A DNA stretch of 64,000 nucleotides from Streptococcus oralis (GTDB taxonomy: Bacteria > Bacillota > Bacilli > Lactobacillales > Streptococcaceae), in the NCBI RefSeq assembly GCF_024399415.1, contig NZ_CP029257.1, forward strand, positions 333,501 through 397,500, given 5' to 3'. The notes under the pieces were generated by a model. That model was given only the letters and a program-made list of their open reading frames with translations, ran no database searches and had not been told where the DNA came from. Shown here one piece after another: positions 55,925 through 64,000 of this stretch. Positions within the stretch are counted from its first letter, which is position 1. Each line of letters opens with the position of its first letter. The position numbers were made by a program, and so were the translations under genes.

Positions 55925-57739
55925 ATGAGTAGAAAAAAATTATTAAAGTTAGGAATTTCTATACTTGCTTTAAATGCACTTGGAGTAGCCACTTATCATG
56001 TAGCTCCCGACTTGTATCAAATTCCAACAGTGCATGCGGAAGAGACACCAGCGGAAGATGAAGAAATTCCAGATGGCCAAGAGCGAAGTATTGCAAATAC
56101 TTTCAAAAGAATGCTTGATAGTATAGAATCTTCAATTAAGGATTTTACAAATAGTCCAGATGAGGATAATAAAGAACTCCTAGAGGGTGATGTAGAAGAA
56201 GCAAAGAATTTTTTTGAGACTGCAAAGAAGGCAATGAAGAGTCCAGAAGGTCAAAAAAGTTTTGCGGCGCTTGAAGCTCGCTACAATTCTTTAAAAGCTA
56301 AGGCTGAGGCACTTCTCACTGGGGGAGATTTAAAAGAAGAACATCAAGAAGTCACAACTACTGAGGAGATTCCTTACCCATCTCGGACAGAAAACAATGC
56401 AGACCTCGCTGAAGGTACTCGAAAGGTAAAACAAGCGGGAGAAAAAGGTCAGAAGAAAGTTGTTTGGGATGTTACTTTGGTAAATGGCGTTGAGAAAAAA
56501 CGTGATAGAAAGAACCAAACAGTAATTAAAGAACCAGTAGAAGAAATCATCGAAGTTGGAACTAAGAAAACAGGTGTTGAAACCAAAGAAACAGTGACTG
56601 TGGAGGAAAAAGTTGCTTTCAAAGAAGAAACGAAAGTAGATCCAGCACTGGATAAAGGTCAAACGCGTGTTGAAGAAGGTGAAGAAGGTATCGATGAAGT
56701 CACTTATGAAGTGACAAAAGTGGATGGTGTTGAAAAATCTCGTAAAGAAGTTTCACGCAAGACTAAGAAAGTTGCAAAAAACAAGATTACTTATACAGGT
56801 TCAAAAACTGTTGTAACGACTAAGGAAGTAACCAAAACTGAAGAAGTTGCCTTCCAGACTCGTGAGGTTGAAAATGCACTCTTAGCCGAAGGTGTTCGCC
56901 GAGTGAAAACAGCTGGGCAAAAAGGTGTTCGTACGATTGTTGAAACAGTGACTTACACAGACGGTGTTGAAACAGGCCGCGAGGTGAAATCAAATACAAT
57001 CACTACTCCAGCAGTAGACGAAGTTGTCGAAATTGGAACTAAGAAAGCAGCGGTTGTAACGACTAAGGAAGAGACCAAGACAGAAGAAGTTGCTTTCCAA
57101 ACTAAGGAAGTAACAAATCCAAATCTTCCAGAAGGAAGTCGTCAAGTGAAAGCTGTTGGTAAGAAGGGTGTTCGCACCATTGTTTATACAGTGACTTACA
57201 CAGACGGCGTTGAAACAGGTCGCGAGGTGAAATCCAACACAATCACCACTCCAGCAGTAGATGAAGTTGTCGAAGTTGGAACTAAGAAAGTAGTAGCCCC
57301 AGTTGTAACGACTAAGGAAGAAACGAAGACAGAAGAAGTTGCTTTCCAAGTCAAAGAAGTGCAGAACGCAGACCTTCCAGAAGGCAGTCGTCAAGTGAAG
57401 ATAGCTGGTAAGAAGGGTGTTCGCACCATTGTTTATACAGTGACTTACACAGATGGCGTTGAAACAGGTCGTGTTGAGAAATCAAGCACAATCACCACTC
57501 CAGCAGTAGATGAGATTGTCGAAGTTGGAACTAAGAAAGTAACTCCTACAACAACCAACGGTGATAAGAATGATACTGCAACAACAGGGAACCAAGCTGA
57601 AAGCACTAAGAAAGAAGAAACTGCAAGCCAAGAACAGAAAGTTCTACCAAGCACAGGTACAGCTTCTACCAGTCTTCTTTCAATGATTGGTTTATTTATC
57701 GCTGGTCTAGTAGGCTTTGTCGTTCGTAAGAAAGACTAA
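55925..57739 (+). CDS. G5-repeat surface protein, LPSTG-anchored
   Basis: 604 residues. A short N-terminal signal (KLGISILALNALGVATYHVA) is followed by a helical domain (about 45-135, FKRMLDSIESSIKDF...AKKAMKSPEGQKSFAALEARYNSLKAKAEAL). Five G5-type repeats of about 75-80 residues come next, each with TxxEE(V/I)xF/P, a LxEG.RxVK core and ending VGTKK or a variant. The protein ends in LPSTG, a membrane helix and RKKD. G5 domains bind N-acetylglucosamine-type glycans or zinc in other proteins. Repeats 3-5 are nearly identical. It lies 75 bp after the giant adhesin and has no separate consensus promoter, so it is probably part of the same unit. No cysteine. Confidence 0.88.
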   Translation: MSRKKLLKLGISILALNALGVATYHVAPDLYQIPTVHAEETPAEDEEIPDGQERSIANTFKRMLDSIESSIKDFTNSPDEDNKELLEGDVEEAKNFFETAKKAMKSPEGQKSFAALEARYNSLKAKAEALLTGGDLKEEHQEVTTTEEIPYPSRTENNADLAEGTRKVKQAGEKGQKKVVWDVTLVNGVEKKRDRKNQTVIKEPVEEIIEVGTKKTGVETKETVTVEEKVAFKEETKVDPALDKGQTRVEEGEEGIDEVTYEVTKVDGVEKSRKEVSRKTKKVAKNKITYTGSKTVVTTKEVTKTEEVAFQTREVENALLAEGVRRVKTAGQKGVRTIVETVTYTDGVETGREVKSNTITTPAVDEVVEIGTKKAAVVTTKEETKTEEVAFQTKEVTNPNLPEGSRQVKAVGKKGVRTIVYTVTYTDGVETGREVKSNTITTPAVDEVVEVGTKKVVAPVVTTKEETKTEEVAFQVKEVQNADLPEGSRQVKIAGKKGVRTIVYTVTYTDGVETGRVEKSSTITTPAVDEIVEVGTKKVTPTTTNGDKNDTATTGNQAESTKKEETASQEQKVLPSTGTASTSLLSMIGLFIAGLVGFVVRKKD

Positions 57740-57782
57740 GGCTCTCTAATTGTACAAAAGCATCTTTTGTACGAGAAATACT

Positions 57783-57818
57783 AAAAAGAACCCAGAATTT
57801 ATTCTTGGGTTCTTTTTT
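57783..57818 (+). terminator. Terminator after the G5 gene
   Basis: AAAAAGAACCCA and TGGGTTCTTTTT pair over 12 bp, with an inner GAAT/ATTC helix, followed by a T tract. Confidence 0.92.
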
Positions 57819-58100
57819 ATAAAAAATTAAATATATTAATGTTTATGTGTAGCTTGAGTACGTTATGAAACTCATGGAGTGATAATAGGTTCAACAATAA
57901 AACAGCTATTTACATAGTGTAAACGCCTGTTCTGAAATTTTGATATTTTAATTATTCTCACCGAAAATTGACAATCTGGAAATACAAAAAAGTAAATATT
58001 TTTTTATATCTGCTTTCAATTTCCCTTTCTTTGTGTTAGAATGAGATGAATATTTCTTTTGAAATGATCAAATAATCATTTTTAGTTTTGGAGGTACATT
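57819..58100 (+). promoter_or_regulatory. Upstream region and promoter of the SHIRT gene
   Basis: AT-rich. TTTCAA (58014-58019), 17 bases, TAGAAT (58037-58042) preceded by TGT gives an extended -10. The ribosome site is tggagg. No other element is recognised, so the SHIRT gene has its own transcript. Confidence 0.6.
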
Positions 58101-61100
58101 ATGAAATGGAAATATCGCATGAGAATGCCTTTTTCTACTATTTTCAGTAGAAAAAAACAGGCTTTTCTCGGACTAGTCGTTTTACTTTTTTCTATTTTTC
58201 TTCTTCCGCTTCAATCTTATGCGGCTTTAGAAGAAATAAAAAATGGAACGGATATCTCAACCTTGGATATTCGTAAGTTTAATTTGAACATCAACAATTT
58301 TAGTGTTTTATCTAAATCACAGGCTGTTGATCAGTTTCATTTATCGAATCCCCACTATGAATATCTCTGGGGTGGTGCCTATCCAGGCGAGATGGAGAAC
58401 TTTACTCTTAAAGTAGATAAAAGTAAAAAGCAGGATCAAGTTTTTGAAAATCCTCTTTCTCTAAAATTCACAAATATTGGGACAGTTAATGGTAAGCAAG
58501 TAGATGCTTACTTAAAATTCAATAAGGTAACTCTTCACTATCTAAACACTGCTCAAGCAGAGTCTGAAATGAATAGTACTCAAAAATCTACTGTTGAATT
58601 TTTCTCAATTTCTGAATTATGGGAAAGTAGTGCTTTTGAAATTGGTAATGTTCCTTACGTAGATGCGAATCATGACTACATCATGAATAAAGCATTTTGG
58701 ATTGATGCTGATGTAACAGCCGAGTTGAGTTATGCAGATGGTTCAGAGACAGATTTGAAGTTGGTCATGAAACCAACGGATATCGATGCAATGGATGCAA
58801 ACAACTTGAAGGAAACCTTCTATATTAAAGGTTATCAAAATGATGTTAATCTTCGTCTGATGAACAATGCCAATGTTTTGAAACAGGAAGACCAAGGAGA
58901 ACGAACTGCTTGGATTGCGACTCAGATTACAAGTGGTAGCTATTCTGAGAACAATATCTCTGGTTTCGCCCTTCGATCGAATAGTAATAGGATGAATTTT
59001 GCTTATTCATCAACAGAGGTTGCTTCGGCCGTCTTTGGTCTCTATGTTGAAAAACTTGATCCTAGCCCTGTTCTAGAAGTTGATCCTACAGAGATTCCAG
59101 CTAAAGAGGGGCAAAATATCACTTATAAAGCAAGGTTTAAAGTTCCGGTTCCTGGCAAAGATCTTTTAGCAGCGCCTTCATCTATCGAAATGGTTCAGAA
59201 TTTTGATGAGCGCCTTGATTATCAAGAACTTAAAGTTGAATCAGGTGGAGTGACTCTGCAAGAAGGACGTGACTATACGATCGAGAAATCAGGTCAAACA
59301 GTTACTGTTAAAATGACACCTGAATACATAAAAGCAAATTCTTCTGCTGAAATTATTGTAACTTATAATACTACTACAAACAAAAAAGTGGAAGAAAAGG
59401 GACCTGAAAAAATTAACAACACTGTAACCTTGCATGTTGATAACTTATCAGCTCCTTCTAATCAGGTGAGCACTGCTCTTCTTTACGAAAAACACCATGA
59501 ATTTGTCAGTGGAACTCCAGGTAAAGAGTTGCCACAAGAAGTGAAAGATTTGCTTCCAGCAACAGAAAAGAATTTACCTAATGGCAGTCAAGTAACGCCA
59601 ACACAACCAAGTCAAACGGAAGTGAAGACAGCAGAAGGTACTTGGAGCTTCAAGTCCTATGACAAGGCATCAGAAACCATCAATGGAGCGGATGCTCACT
59701 TTGTCGGTACTTGGGAATTCACCCCAGCACCAACTTACAAGGCAACACATGAGTTTGTCAGCGGAACGCCAGGAAAAGAACTTCCACAAGAAGTGAAAAC
59801 CTTGCTTCCAGCAGACCAAACAGACTTGAAAGATGGTAGTCAAGCAACTCCAACGCAACCAAGCCAAACAGAAGTGAAGACCGCAGAAGGTACATGGAGC
59901 TTCAAGTCCTATGACAAGGCATCAGAAACCATCAATGGAGCGGATGCCCACTTTATCGGTACTTGGGAATTCACCCCAGCACCAACTTACAAGGCAACAC
60001 ATGAGTTTGTCAGCGGAACGCCAGGAAAAGAACTTCCACAAGAAGTGAAAACCTTGCTTCCAGCAGACCAAACAGACTTGAAAGACGGTAGTCAAGCGAC
60101 TCCAACCCAACCAAGTCAAACTGAGGTTAAGACAGCAGAAGGTACATGGAGCTTCAAGTCCTATGACAAGGCATCAGAAACCATCAATGGAGCGGATGCC
60201 CACTTTATCGGTACTTGGGAATTTACTCCAGCACCAACCTACAAAGCAACACATGAATTTGTAAGCGGAACTCCAGGTAAAGAACTTCCACAAGAAGTGA
60301 AAGCCTTGCTTCCAGCAGATCAAACAGAACTGAAAGACGGTAGCCAAGCAACGCCAACACAACCAAGTCAAACTGAGGTTAAGACAGCAGAAGGTACATG
60401 GAGCTTCAAGTCCTACGACAAGACTTCAGAGACCATTAATGGAGCAGACGCACACTTCGTAGGCACCTGGGAATTCACTCCAGCGCCAACAGTGACTCAT
60501 AAGGCAACTCACGAGTTTGTCAGCGGAACTCCGGGTAAAGAGCTTCCACAAGAAGTGAAGGCCCTTCTTCCGGCAGACCAAACAAACTTGAAAGATGGCA
60601 GCCAAGCAACACCAACTCAACCAAGTCAAACAGAAGTGAAGACAGCAGAAGGTACATGGAGCTTCAAGTCCTACGACAAGACTTCAGAGACCATTAATGG
60701 AGCAGACGCACACTTCGTAGGCACCTGGGAATTCACTCCAGCGCCAACAGTGACTCATAAGGCAACTCACGAGTTTGTCAGCGGAACTCCGGGTAAAGAG
60801 CTTCCACAAGAAGTGAAGGCCCTTCTTCCGGCAGACCAAACAAACTTGAAAGATGGCAGCCAAGCAACACCAACTCAACCAAGTCAAACAGAAGTGAAGA
60901 CAGCAGAAGGCACTTGGAGCTTCAAGTCCTACGACAAGACTTCAGAGACTGTCAACGGTTCAGATGTTAAGTTTGTAGGTACTTGGGAATTTACAGCGAG
61001 CTCAGCTCCAACAGTGACTCATAAAGCAGTTCACGAGTTTGTCAGCGGAACGCCAGGAAAAGAACTTCCACAAGAAGTGAAAGCCTTGCTTCCAGGAGAT

Positions 61101-63008
61101 CAAACAGATCTGAAAGATGGCAGTCAAGTGACTCCAACTCAACCAAGTCAAACTGAGGTTAAGACAGCAGAGGGCACATGGAGCTTCAAGTCCTACGACA
61201 AGACATCGGAAACAATTAATGGATCAGATGTTAAGTTTGTAGGCACATGGGAATTCACAGCAAGCCCGGTTCCAACAGTGACTCATAAAGCAGTTCACGA
61301 GTTTGTCAGCGGAACTCCAGGCAAAGAACTTCCACAAGAAGTGAAAACCTTGCTTCCAGCAGACCAAACAGACTTGAAGGACGGCAGCCAAGTAACTCCA
61401 ACTCAACCAAGTCAAACAGAAGTGAAGACCACAGAAGGTACATGGAGCTTTAAGTCCTACGATAAGACTTCTGAAACTATTAATGGGGCAGATGTTAAGT
61501 TTGTAGGCACATGGGAATTTACAGCAAGCCCAGTTCCAACAGTGACTCATAAAGCAGTTCACGAGTTTGTTAGCGGAACCCCAGGTAAAGAACTTCCACA
61601 AGAAGTGAAAACCTTGCTTCCAGCAGACCAAACAGACTTGAAAGACGGTAGTCAAGCGACACCAACGCAACCAAGCCAAACAGAAGTGAAAACGGCAGAA
61701 GGCACCTGGAGCTTTAAGTCTTATGACAAGGCATCAGAAACCATCAATGGAGCGGATGTTAAGTTTGTAGGTACATGGGAATTCACAGAAAGCCCAGCTC
61801 CAACAGTGACTCATAAAGCAGTTCACGAGTTTGTCAGCGGAACGCCAGGCAACGAACTTCCACAAGAAGTGAAAACCTTGCTTCCAGCAGACCAAACAGA
61901 CTTGAAAGACGGTAGTCAAGTGACACCAACGCAACCAAGCCAAACAGAAGTGAAGACGGCAGAAGGCACCTGGAGCTTTAAGTCTTATGACAAGGCATCA
62001 GAAACCATCAATGGAGCGGATGTTAAGTTTGTAGGTACATGGGAATTCACAGAAAGCCCAGCTCCAACAGTGACTCATAAAGCAGTTCACGAGTTTGTCA
62101 GCGGAACGCCAGGCAACGAACTTCCACAAGAAGTGAAAACCTTGCTTCCAGCAGACCAAACAGACTTGAAAGACGGTAGTCAAGTGACACCAACGCAACC
62201 AAGCCAAACAGAAGTGAAGACGGCAGAAGGCACCTGGAGCTTTAAGTCTTATGACAAGGCATCAGAAACCATCAATGGAGCGGATGTTAAGTTTGTAGGT
62301 ACATGGGAATTCACAGAAAGCCCAGCTCCAACAGTGACTCATAAAGCAGTTCACGAGTTTGTCAGCGGAACGCCAGGCAACGAACTTCCACAAGAAGTGA
62401 AAACCTTGCTTCCAGCAGACCAAACAGACTTGAAAGACGGTAGTCAAGCGACTCCGACACAACCAAGCCAAACAGAAGTGAAGACAGCAGAAGGCACATG
62501 GAGCTTCAAGTCCTACGATAAGACATCGGAAACAATTAATGGATCAGATGTTAAGTTTATAGGTACATGGGAATTTACAGCAACTCCAGTTCCAACAGTG
62601 ACTCATAAAGCAGTTCACGAGTTTGTTAGCGGAACTCCAGGTAAAGAACTTCCACAAGAAGTGAAAGCCTTGCTTCCAGCAGACCAAACAAACTTGAAAG
62701 ATGGCAGCCAAGCAATGCCAACGCAACCAAGTCAAACAGAGGTTAAGACAGCAGAAGGCACATGGAGCTTCAAGTCTTATGACAAGACATCTGAAACCAT
62801 CAATGGAGCAGACGCACACTTCGTAGGAACCTGGGAATTCACTCCGGCCCCAATTAAAGATTCTGGAAATACTAGTCAACCAGAAGAAGGAAGTAGTCAA
62901 AAGCAGAACTTGTTACCAAACACAGGTTCAGCAGTATCTGGTCTTCTTTCAATCATCGGTCTTGCCTTTGCAAGCCTAGCAGCTTTTGTTCTTCGCAAGA
63001 AAGATTAA
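58101..63008 (+). CDS. SHIRT-repeat periscope adhesin (Sgo_0707-like), LPNTG-anchored
   Basis: 1635 residues. Signal peptide of about 40 residues (FLGLVVLLFSIFLLPLQSYA). The unique N-terminal head, about 42-330, is beta-rich with no cysteine (LEEIKNGTDISTLDIRKFNL). A second beta domain covers about 335-455 (VDPTEIPAKEGQNITYKARFKV...INNTVTLHVDN), the isopeptide-type N2 domain seen in this class. Then 13 SHIRT repeats run about 464-1583, a short linker follows, and LPNTG, a membrane helix and RKKD end the protein. The S. gordonii protein Sgo_0707 has the same plan, with collagen or surface binding by the head. SHIRT repeats vary in number between strains and change the projection length. Confidence 0.93.
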   Translation: MKWKYRMRMPFSTIFSRKKQAFLGLVVLLFSIFLLPLQSYAALEEIKNGTDISTLDIRKFNLNINNFSVLSKSQAVDQFHLSNPHYEYLWGGAYPGEMENFTLKVDKSKKQDQVFENPLSLKFTNIGTVNGKQVDAYLKFNKVTLHYLNTAQAESEMNSTQKSTVEFFSISELWESSAFEIGNVPYVDANHDYIMNKAFWIDADVTAELSYADGSETDLKLVMKPTDIDAMDANNLKETFYIKGYQNDVNLRLMNNANVLKQEDQGERTAWIATQITSGSYSENNISGFALRSNSNRMNFAYSSTEVASAVFGLYVEKLDPSPVLEVDPTEIPAKEGQNITYKARFKVPVPGKDLLAAPSSIEMVQNFDERLDYQELKVESGGVTLQEGRDYTIEKSGQTVTVKMTPEYIKANSSAEIIVTYNTTTNKKVEEKGPEKINNTVTLHVDNLSAPSNQVSTALLYEKHHEFVSGTPGKELPQEVKDLLPATEKNLPNGSQVTPTQPSQTEVKTAEGTWSFKSYDKASETINGADAHFVGTWEFTPAPTYKATHEFVSGTPGKELPQEVKTLLPADQTDLKDGSQATPTQPSQTEVKTAEGTWSFKSYDKASETINGADAHFIGTWEFTPAPTYKATHEFVSGTPGKELPQEVKTLLPADQTDLKDGSQATPTQPSQTEVKTAEGTWSFKSYDKASETINGADAHFIGTWEFTPAPTYKATHEFVSGTPGKELPQEVKALLPADQTELKDGSQATPTQPSQTEVKTAEGTWSFKSYDKTSETINGADAHFVGTWEFTPAPTVTHKATHEFVSGTPGKELPQEVKALLPADQTNLKDGSQATPTQPSQTEVKTAEGTWSFKSYDKTSETINGADAHFVGTWEFTPAPTVTHKATHEFVSGTPGKELPQEVKALLPADQTNLKDGSQATPTQPSQTEVKTAEGTWSFKSYDKTSETVNGSDVKFVGTWEFTASSAPTVTHKAVHEFVSGTPGKELPQEVKALLPGDQTDLKDGSQVTPTQPSQTEVKTAEGTWSFKSYDKTSETINGSDVKFVGTWEFTASPVPTVTHKAVHEFVSGTPGKELPQEVKTLLPADQTDLKDGSQVTPTQPSQTEVKTTEGTWSFKSYDKTSETINGADVKFVGTWEFTASPVPTVTHKAVHEFVSGTPGKELPQEVKTLLPADQTDLKDGSQATPTQPSQTEVKTAEGTWSFKSYDKASETINGADVKFVGTWEFTESPAPTVTHKAVHEFVSGTPGNELPQEVKTLLPADQTDLKDGSQVTPTQPSQTEVKTAEGTWSFKSYDKASETINGADVKFVGTWEFTESPAPTVTHKAVHEFVSGTPGNELPQEVKTLLPADQTDLKDGSQVTPTQPSQTEVKTAEGTWSFKSYDKASETINGADVKFVGTWEFTESPAPTVTHKAVHEFVSGTPGNELPQEVKTLLPADQTDLKDGSQATPTQPSQTEVKTAEGTWSFKSYDKTSETINGSDVKFIGTWEFTATPVPTVTHKAVHEFVSGTPGKELPQEVKALLPADQTNLKDGSQAMPTQPSQTEVKTAEGTWSFKSYDKTSETINGADAHFVGTWEFTPAPIKDSGNTSQPEEGSSQKQNLLPNTGSAVSGLLSIIGLAFASLAAFVLRKKD
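59492..62852 (+). repeat. Thirteen tandem SHIRT repeats
   Basis: Units start with HEFVSGTPG and hold ELPQEVK, SQTEVKT and WSFKSYDK. The period is 252 bp (84 residues) for early units, 258 bp for two middle units and 264 bp (88 residues) for later units, because of linker length (PAPTYK, PAPTVTHK, SPVPTVTHK). Units 5 and 6 differ only at a few bases, and units 10 and 11 look identical over 264 bp. Ligand-head distance therefore varies by copy number. Confidence 0.95.
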
Positions 63009-63056
63009 GCTACTCTTAGGAAATAACAAAATGACTTCTTAATTCCTGAGCCTAAG

Positions 63057-63086
63057 AAGAGAGAACGAAAAATCGTTCTCTCTTTT
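63057..63086 (+). terminator. Terminator of the SHIRT gene
   Basis: AAGAGAGAACGA, loop aaaa, TCGTTCTCTCTT followed by TTT. Confidence 0.9.
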
Positions 63087-63193
63087 TCGTTTTATACACT
63101 TGTTTAATTTCTTATCTAATCTATGGTTTTTTCAGACTTAAAAGGAAATGCCAAGTATATGAGAAGTAAGATTCTAGGTCTTCAGACTGATTT

Positions 63194-63303
63194 TTAGCAC
63201 TCTTGGCAAAAGAGTGCTAAATTTTTGAGTTTTTGTCTTGACATTCTCTTCTAAGGGTGTATAATAGAATCATGAATTAGCACTTGGATGTATCGAGTGC
63301 TAA
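63194..63303 (+). promoter_or_regulatory. hrcA operon promoter with two CIRCE operators
   Basis: First CIRCE: TTAGCACTC-N9-GAGTGCTAA at 63194-63220, perfect. Promoter: TTGACA (63238-63243), 16 bases, TATAAT (63260-63265). Second CIRCE: TTAGCACTT-N9-GAGTGCTAA at 63277-63303, with one mismatch in the left arm. HrcA bound here represses its own operon. Apart from these sites and the terminator, the 63009-63329 gap shows nothing else. Confidence 0.95.
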
Positions 63304-63329
63304 TCGATTGGACGGAGAGGAGTGATGAG

Positions 63330-64000
63330 ATGGTTACAGAGCGTCAGCAGGATATTTTAAATCTGATTATTGACATCTTTACCAAAACGCACGAACCTGT
63401 CGGATCCAAGGCGCTACAAGAGTCTATTAATTCTAGTAGTGCTACCATTCGTAATGACATGGCAGCTCTAGAGAAGCAGGGTTTGCTTGAGAAGGCTCAT
63501 ACCTCAAGCGGTCGGATGCCAAGTGTCGCGGGATTTCAGTACTATGTGAAACACTCGCTTGCTTTTGACAGACTGGCTGAAAATGAGGTATACGAGATTG
63601 TCAAAGCCTTTGATCAGGAGTTCTTCAAACTGGAGGATATTCTGCAAGAGGCTGCTAATCTACTGACAGACCTGAGCGGCTGTACGATAGTAGCACTGGA
63701 TGTTGAGCCGAGCAGGCAACGATTGACAGCCTTTGATATCGTTGTTTTGGGACAACATACAGCCTTGGCAGTATTTACCCTAGACGAGTCCCGAACGGTT
63801 ACCAGTCAGTTTCTGATTCCAAGGAACTTCTTGCAGGAAGATTTGCTGAAACTGAAGAGCATCATTCAGGAACGTTTCCTCGGTCACACCGTTCTGGATA
63901 TTCACTACAAGATTCGGACGGAGATTCCGCAGATTATCCAGCGTTACTTTACGACAACGGACAATGTCATGGATCTCTTTGAACACATTTTTAAAGAAAT
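63330..64000 (+). CDS. hrcA: Heat-inducible transcription repressor HrcA, N-terminal part
   Basis: The ATG at 63330 follows ggagaggag by seven bases. Visible are 223 codons: [29 protein letters not shown], the [38 protein letters not shown] and the start of the GAF-like domain ([24 protein letters not shown]). The gene runs off the right edge. grpE, dnaK and dnaJ are expected next. It binds the two CIRCE sites upstream and depends on GroEL for folding. Confidence 0.96.
   Translation, partial: MVTERQQDILNLIIDIFTKTHEPVGSKALQESINSSSATIRNDMAALEKQGLLEKAHTSSGRMPSVAGFQYYVKHSLAFDRLAENEVYEIVKAFDQEFFKLEDILQEAANLLTDLSGCTIVALDVEPSRQRLTAFDIVVLGQHTALAVFTLDESRTVTSQFLIPRNFLQEDLLKLKSIIQERFLGHTVLDIHYKIRTEIPQIIQRYFTTTDNVMDLFEHIFKE

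Noticed and set aside
59492..62852. Possible CRISPR array
   Set aside because: Repeats are 252-264 bp, in frame and fully coding, with no short repeat and unique spacer pattern. No cas gene is present.
59670..62900. Regular series of minus-strand ORFs of about 65-150 codons across the SHIRT array
   Set aside because: They repeat with the same 252-264 bp period as the coding strand, have no ribosome sites and are Trp/Cys-rich, so they are antisense shadows of the SHIRT repeats.
1..64000. tRNA, rRNA, insertion sequences, prophage or sortase genes
   Set aside because: I looked for cloverleaf-like segments, transposase frames, terminal inverted repeats and sortase motifs (TLxTC) and saw none. 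Absence by eye is not proof for small RNAs.

Overview
The window comes from a viridans streptococcus of the Mitis group (S. oralis, S. mitis or a close relative). I infer this from gene content I know from pneumococcus: the hyaluronan operon with RegR, rsmH-ftsL-pbp2x-mraY, the scpA-scpB block, the piu iron operon, EndoD, pgk, glnRA and hrcA. The low-GC composition, the many extended -10 promoters and a BOX repeat agree. No species call is possible by eye.

Layout. 1-5852: tail of a glycosaminoglycan-use operon (unsaturated glucuronyl hydrolase, mannose-family PTS IIB/IIC/IID, YajC-like protein, heparinase II/III-type lyase) followed by its LacI-type regulator. 5885-7541, minus strand: a small XRE-regulator operon with two DUF3278-like membrane proteins and a small membrane protein that appears to start at ATA. 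7704-12223: division and cell-wall cluster rsmH-ftsL-pbp2x-mraY. 12293-17476, minus strand: a 1727-residue wall-anchored GH95 fucosidase-like enzyme. 17809-23978: yneF, murI, rdgB, yfcE-like, a CBS protein, xerD-like, scpA, scpB, rluB and yidD, mostly overlapping. 24010-27734, minus strand: iron-compound ABC transporter piuBCDA. 27969-29598: aminopeptidase pepA, a bacteriocin-immunity-like protein and a BOX element. 29597-31228, minus strand: Na/Pi cotransporter-like protein. 31561-36285: wall-anchored GH85 endoglycosidase (EndoD-like). 36404-37783, minus strand: NTF2-like protein and WYL regulator. 38137-46622: pgk, an antigen I/II adhesin, an ArAE/FUSC-like membrane protein, glnR and glnA. 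47013-63008: an accessory surface-protein block. 63330 to the end: start of hrcA with two CIRCE operators.

The most unusual part is 47013-63008. A membrane-anchored thioredoxin-fold protein (CPHC) sits 59 bp upstream of a 2729-residue adhesin with a complete von Willebrand A metal site, about 13 isopeptide-type domains, an LPNTG anchor and exactly two cysteines, C53 and C503, which bracket the vWA head. I propose a dedicated oxidoreductase and disulfide-locked adhesin pair. Two further anchored proteins follow: a five-repeat G5 protein and a periscope-type protein with 13 SHIRT repeats. None of the three carries a YSIRK signal.

The window encodes six LPXTG proteins (LPATG, LPNTG, LPQTG, LPNTG, LPSTG, LPNTG) and no sortase. 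Together with the hyaluronan operon, the fucosidase and the endoglycosidase, this fits an oral or mucosal commensal that trims host glycans and displays long repeat-built adhesins. Blocks that lie far apart in the S. pneumoniae TIGR4 order, as I remember it, are adjacent here.
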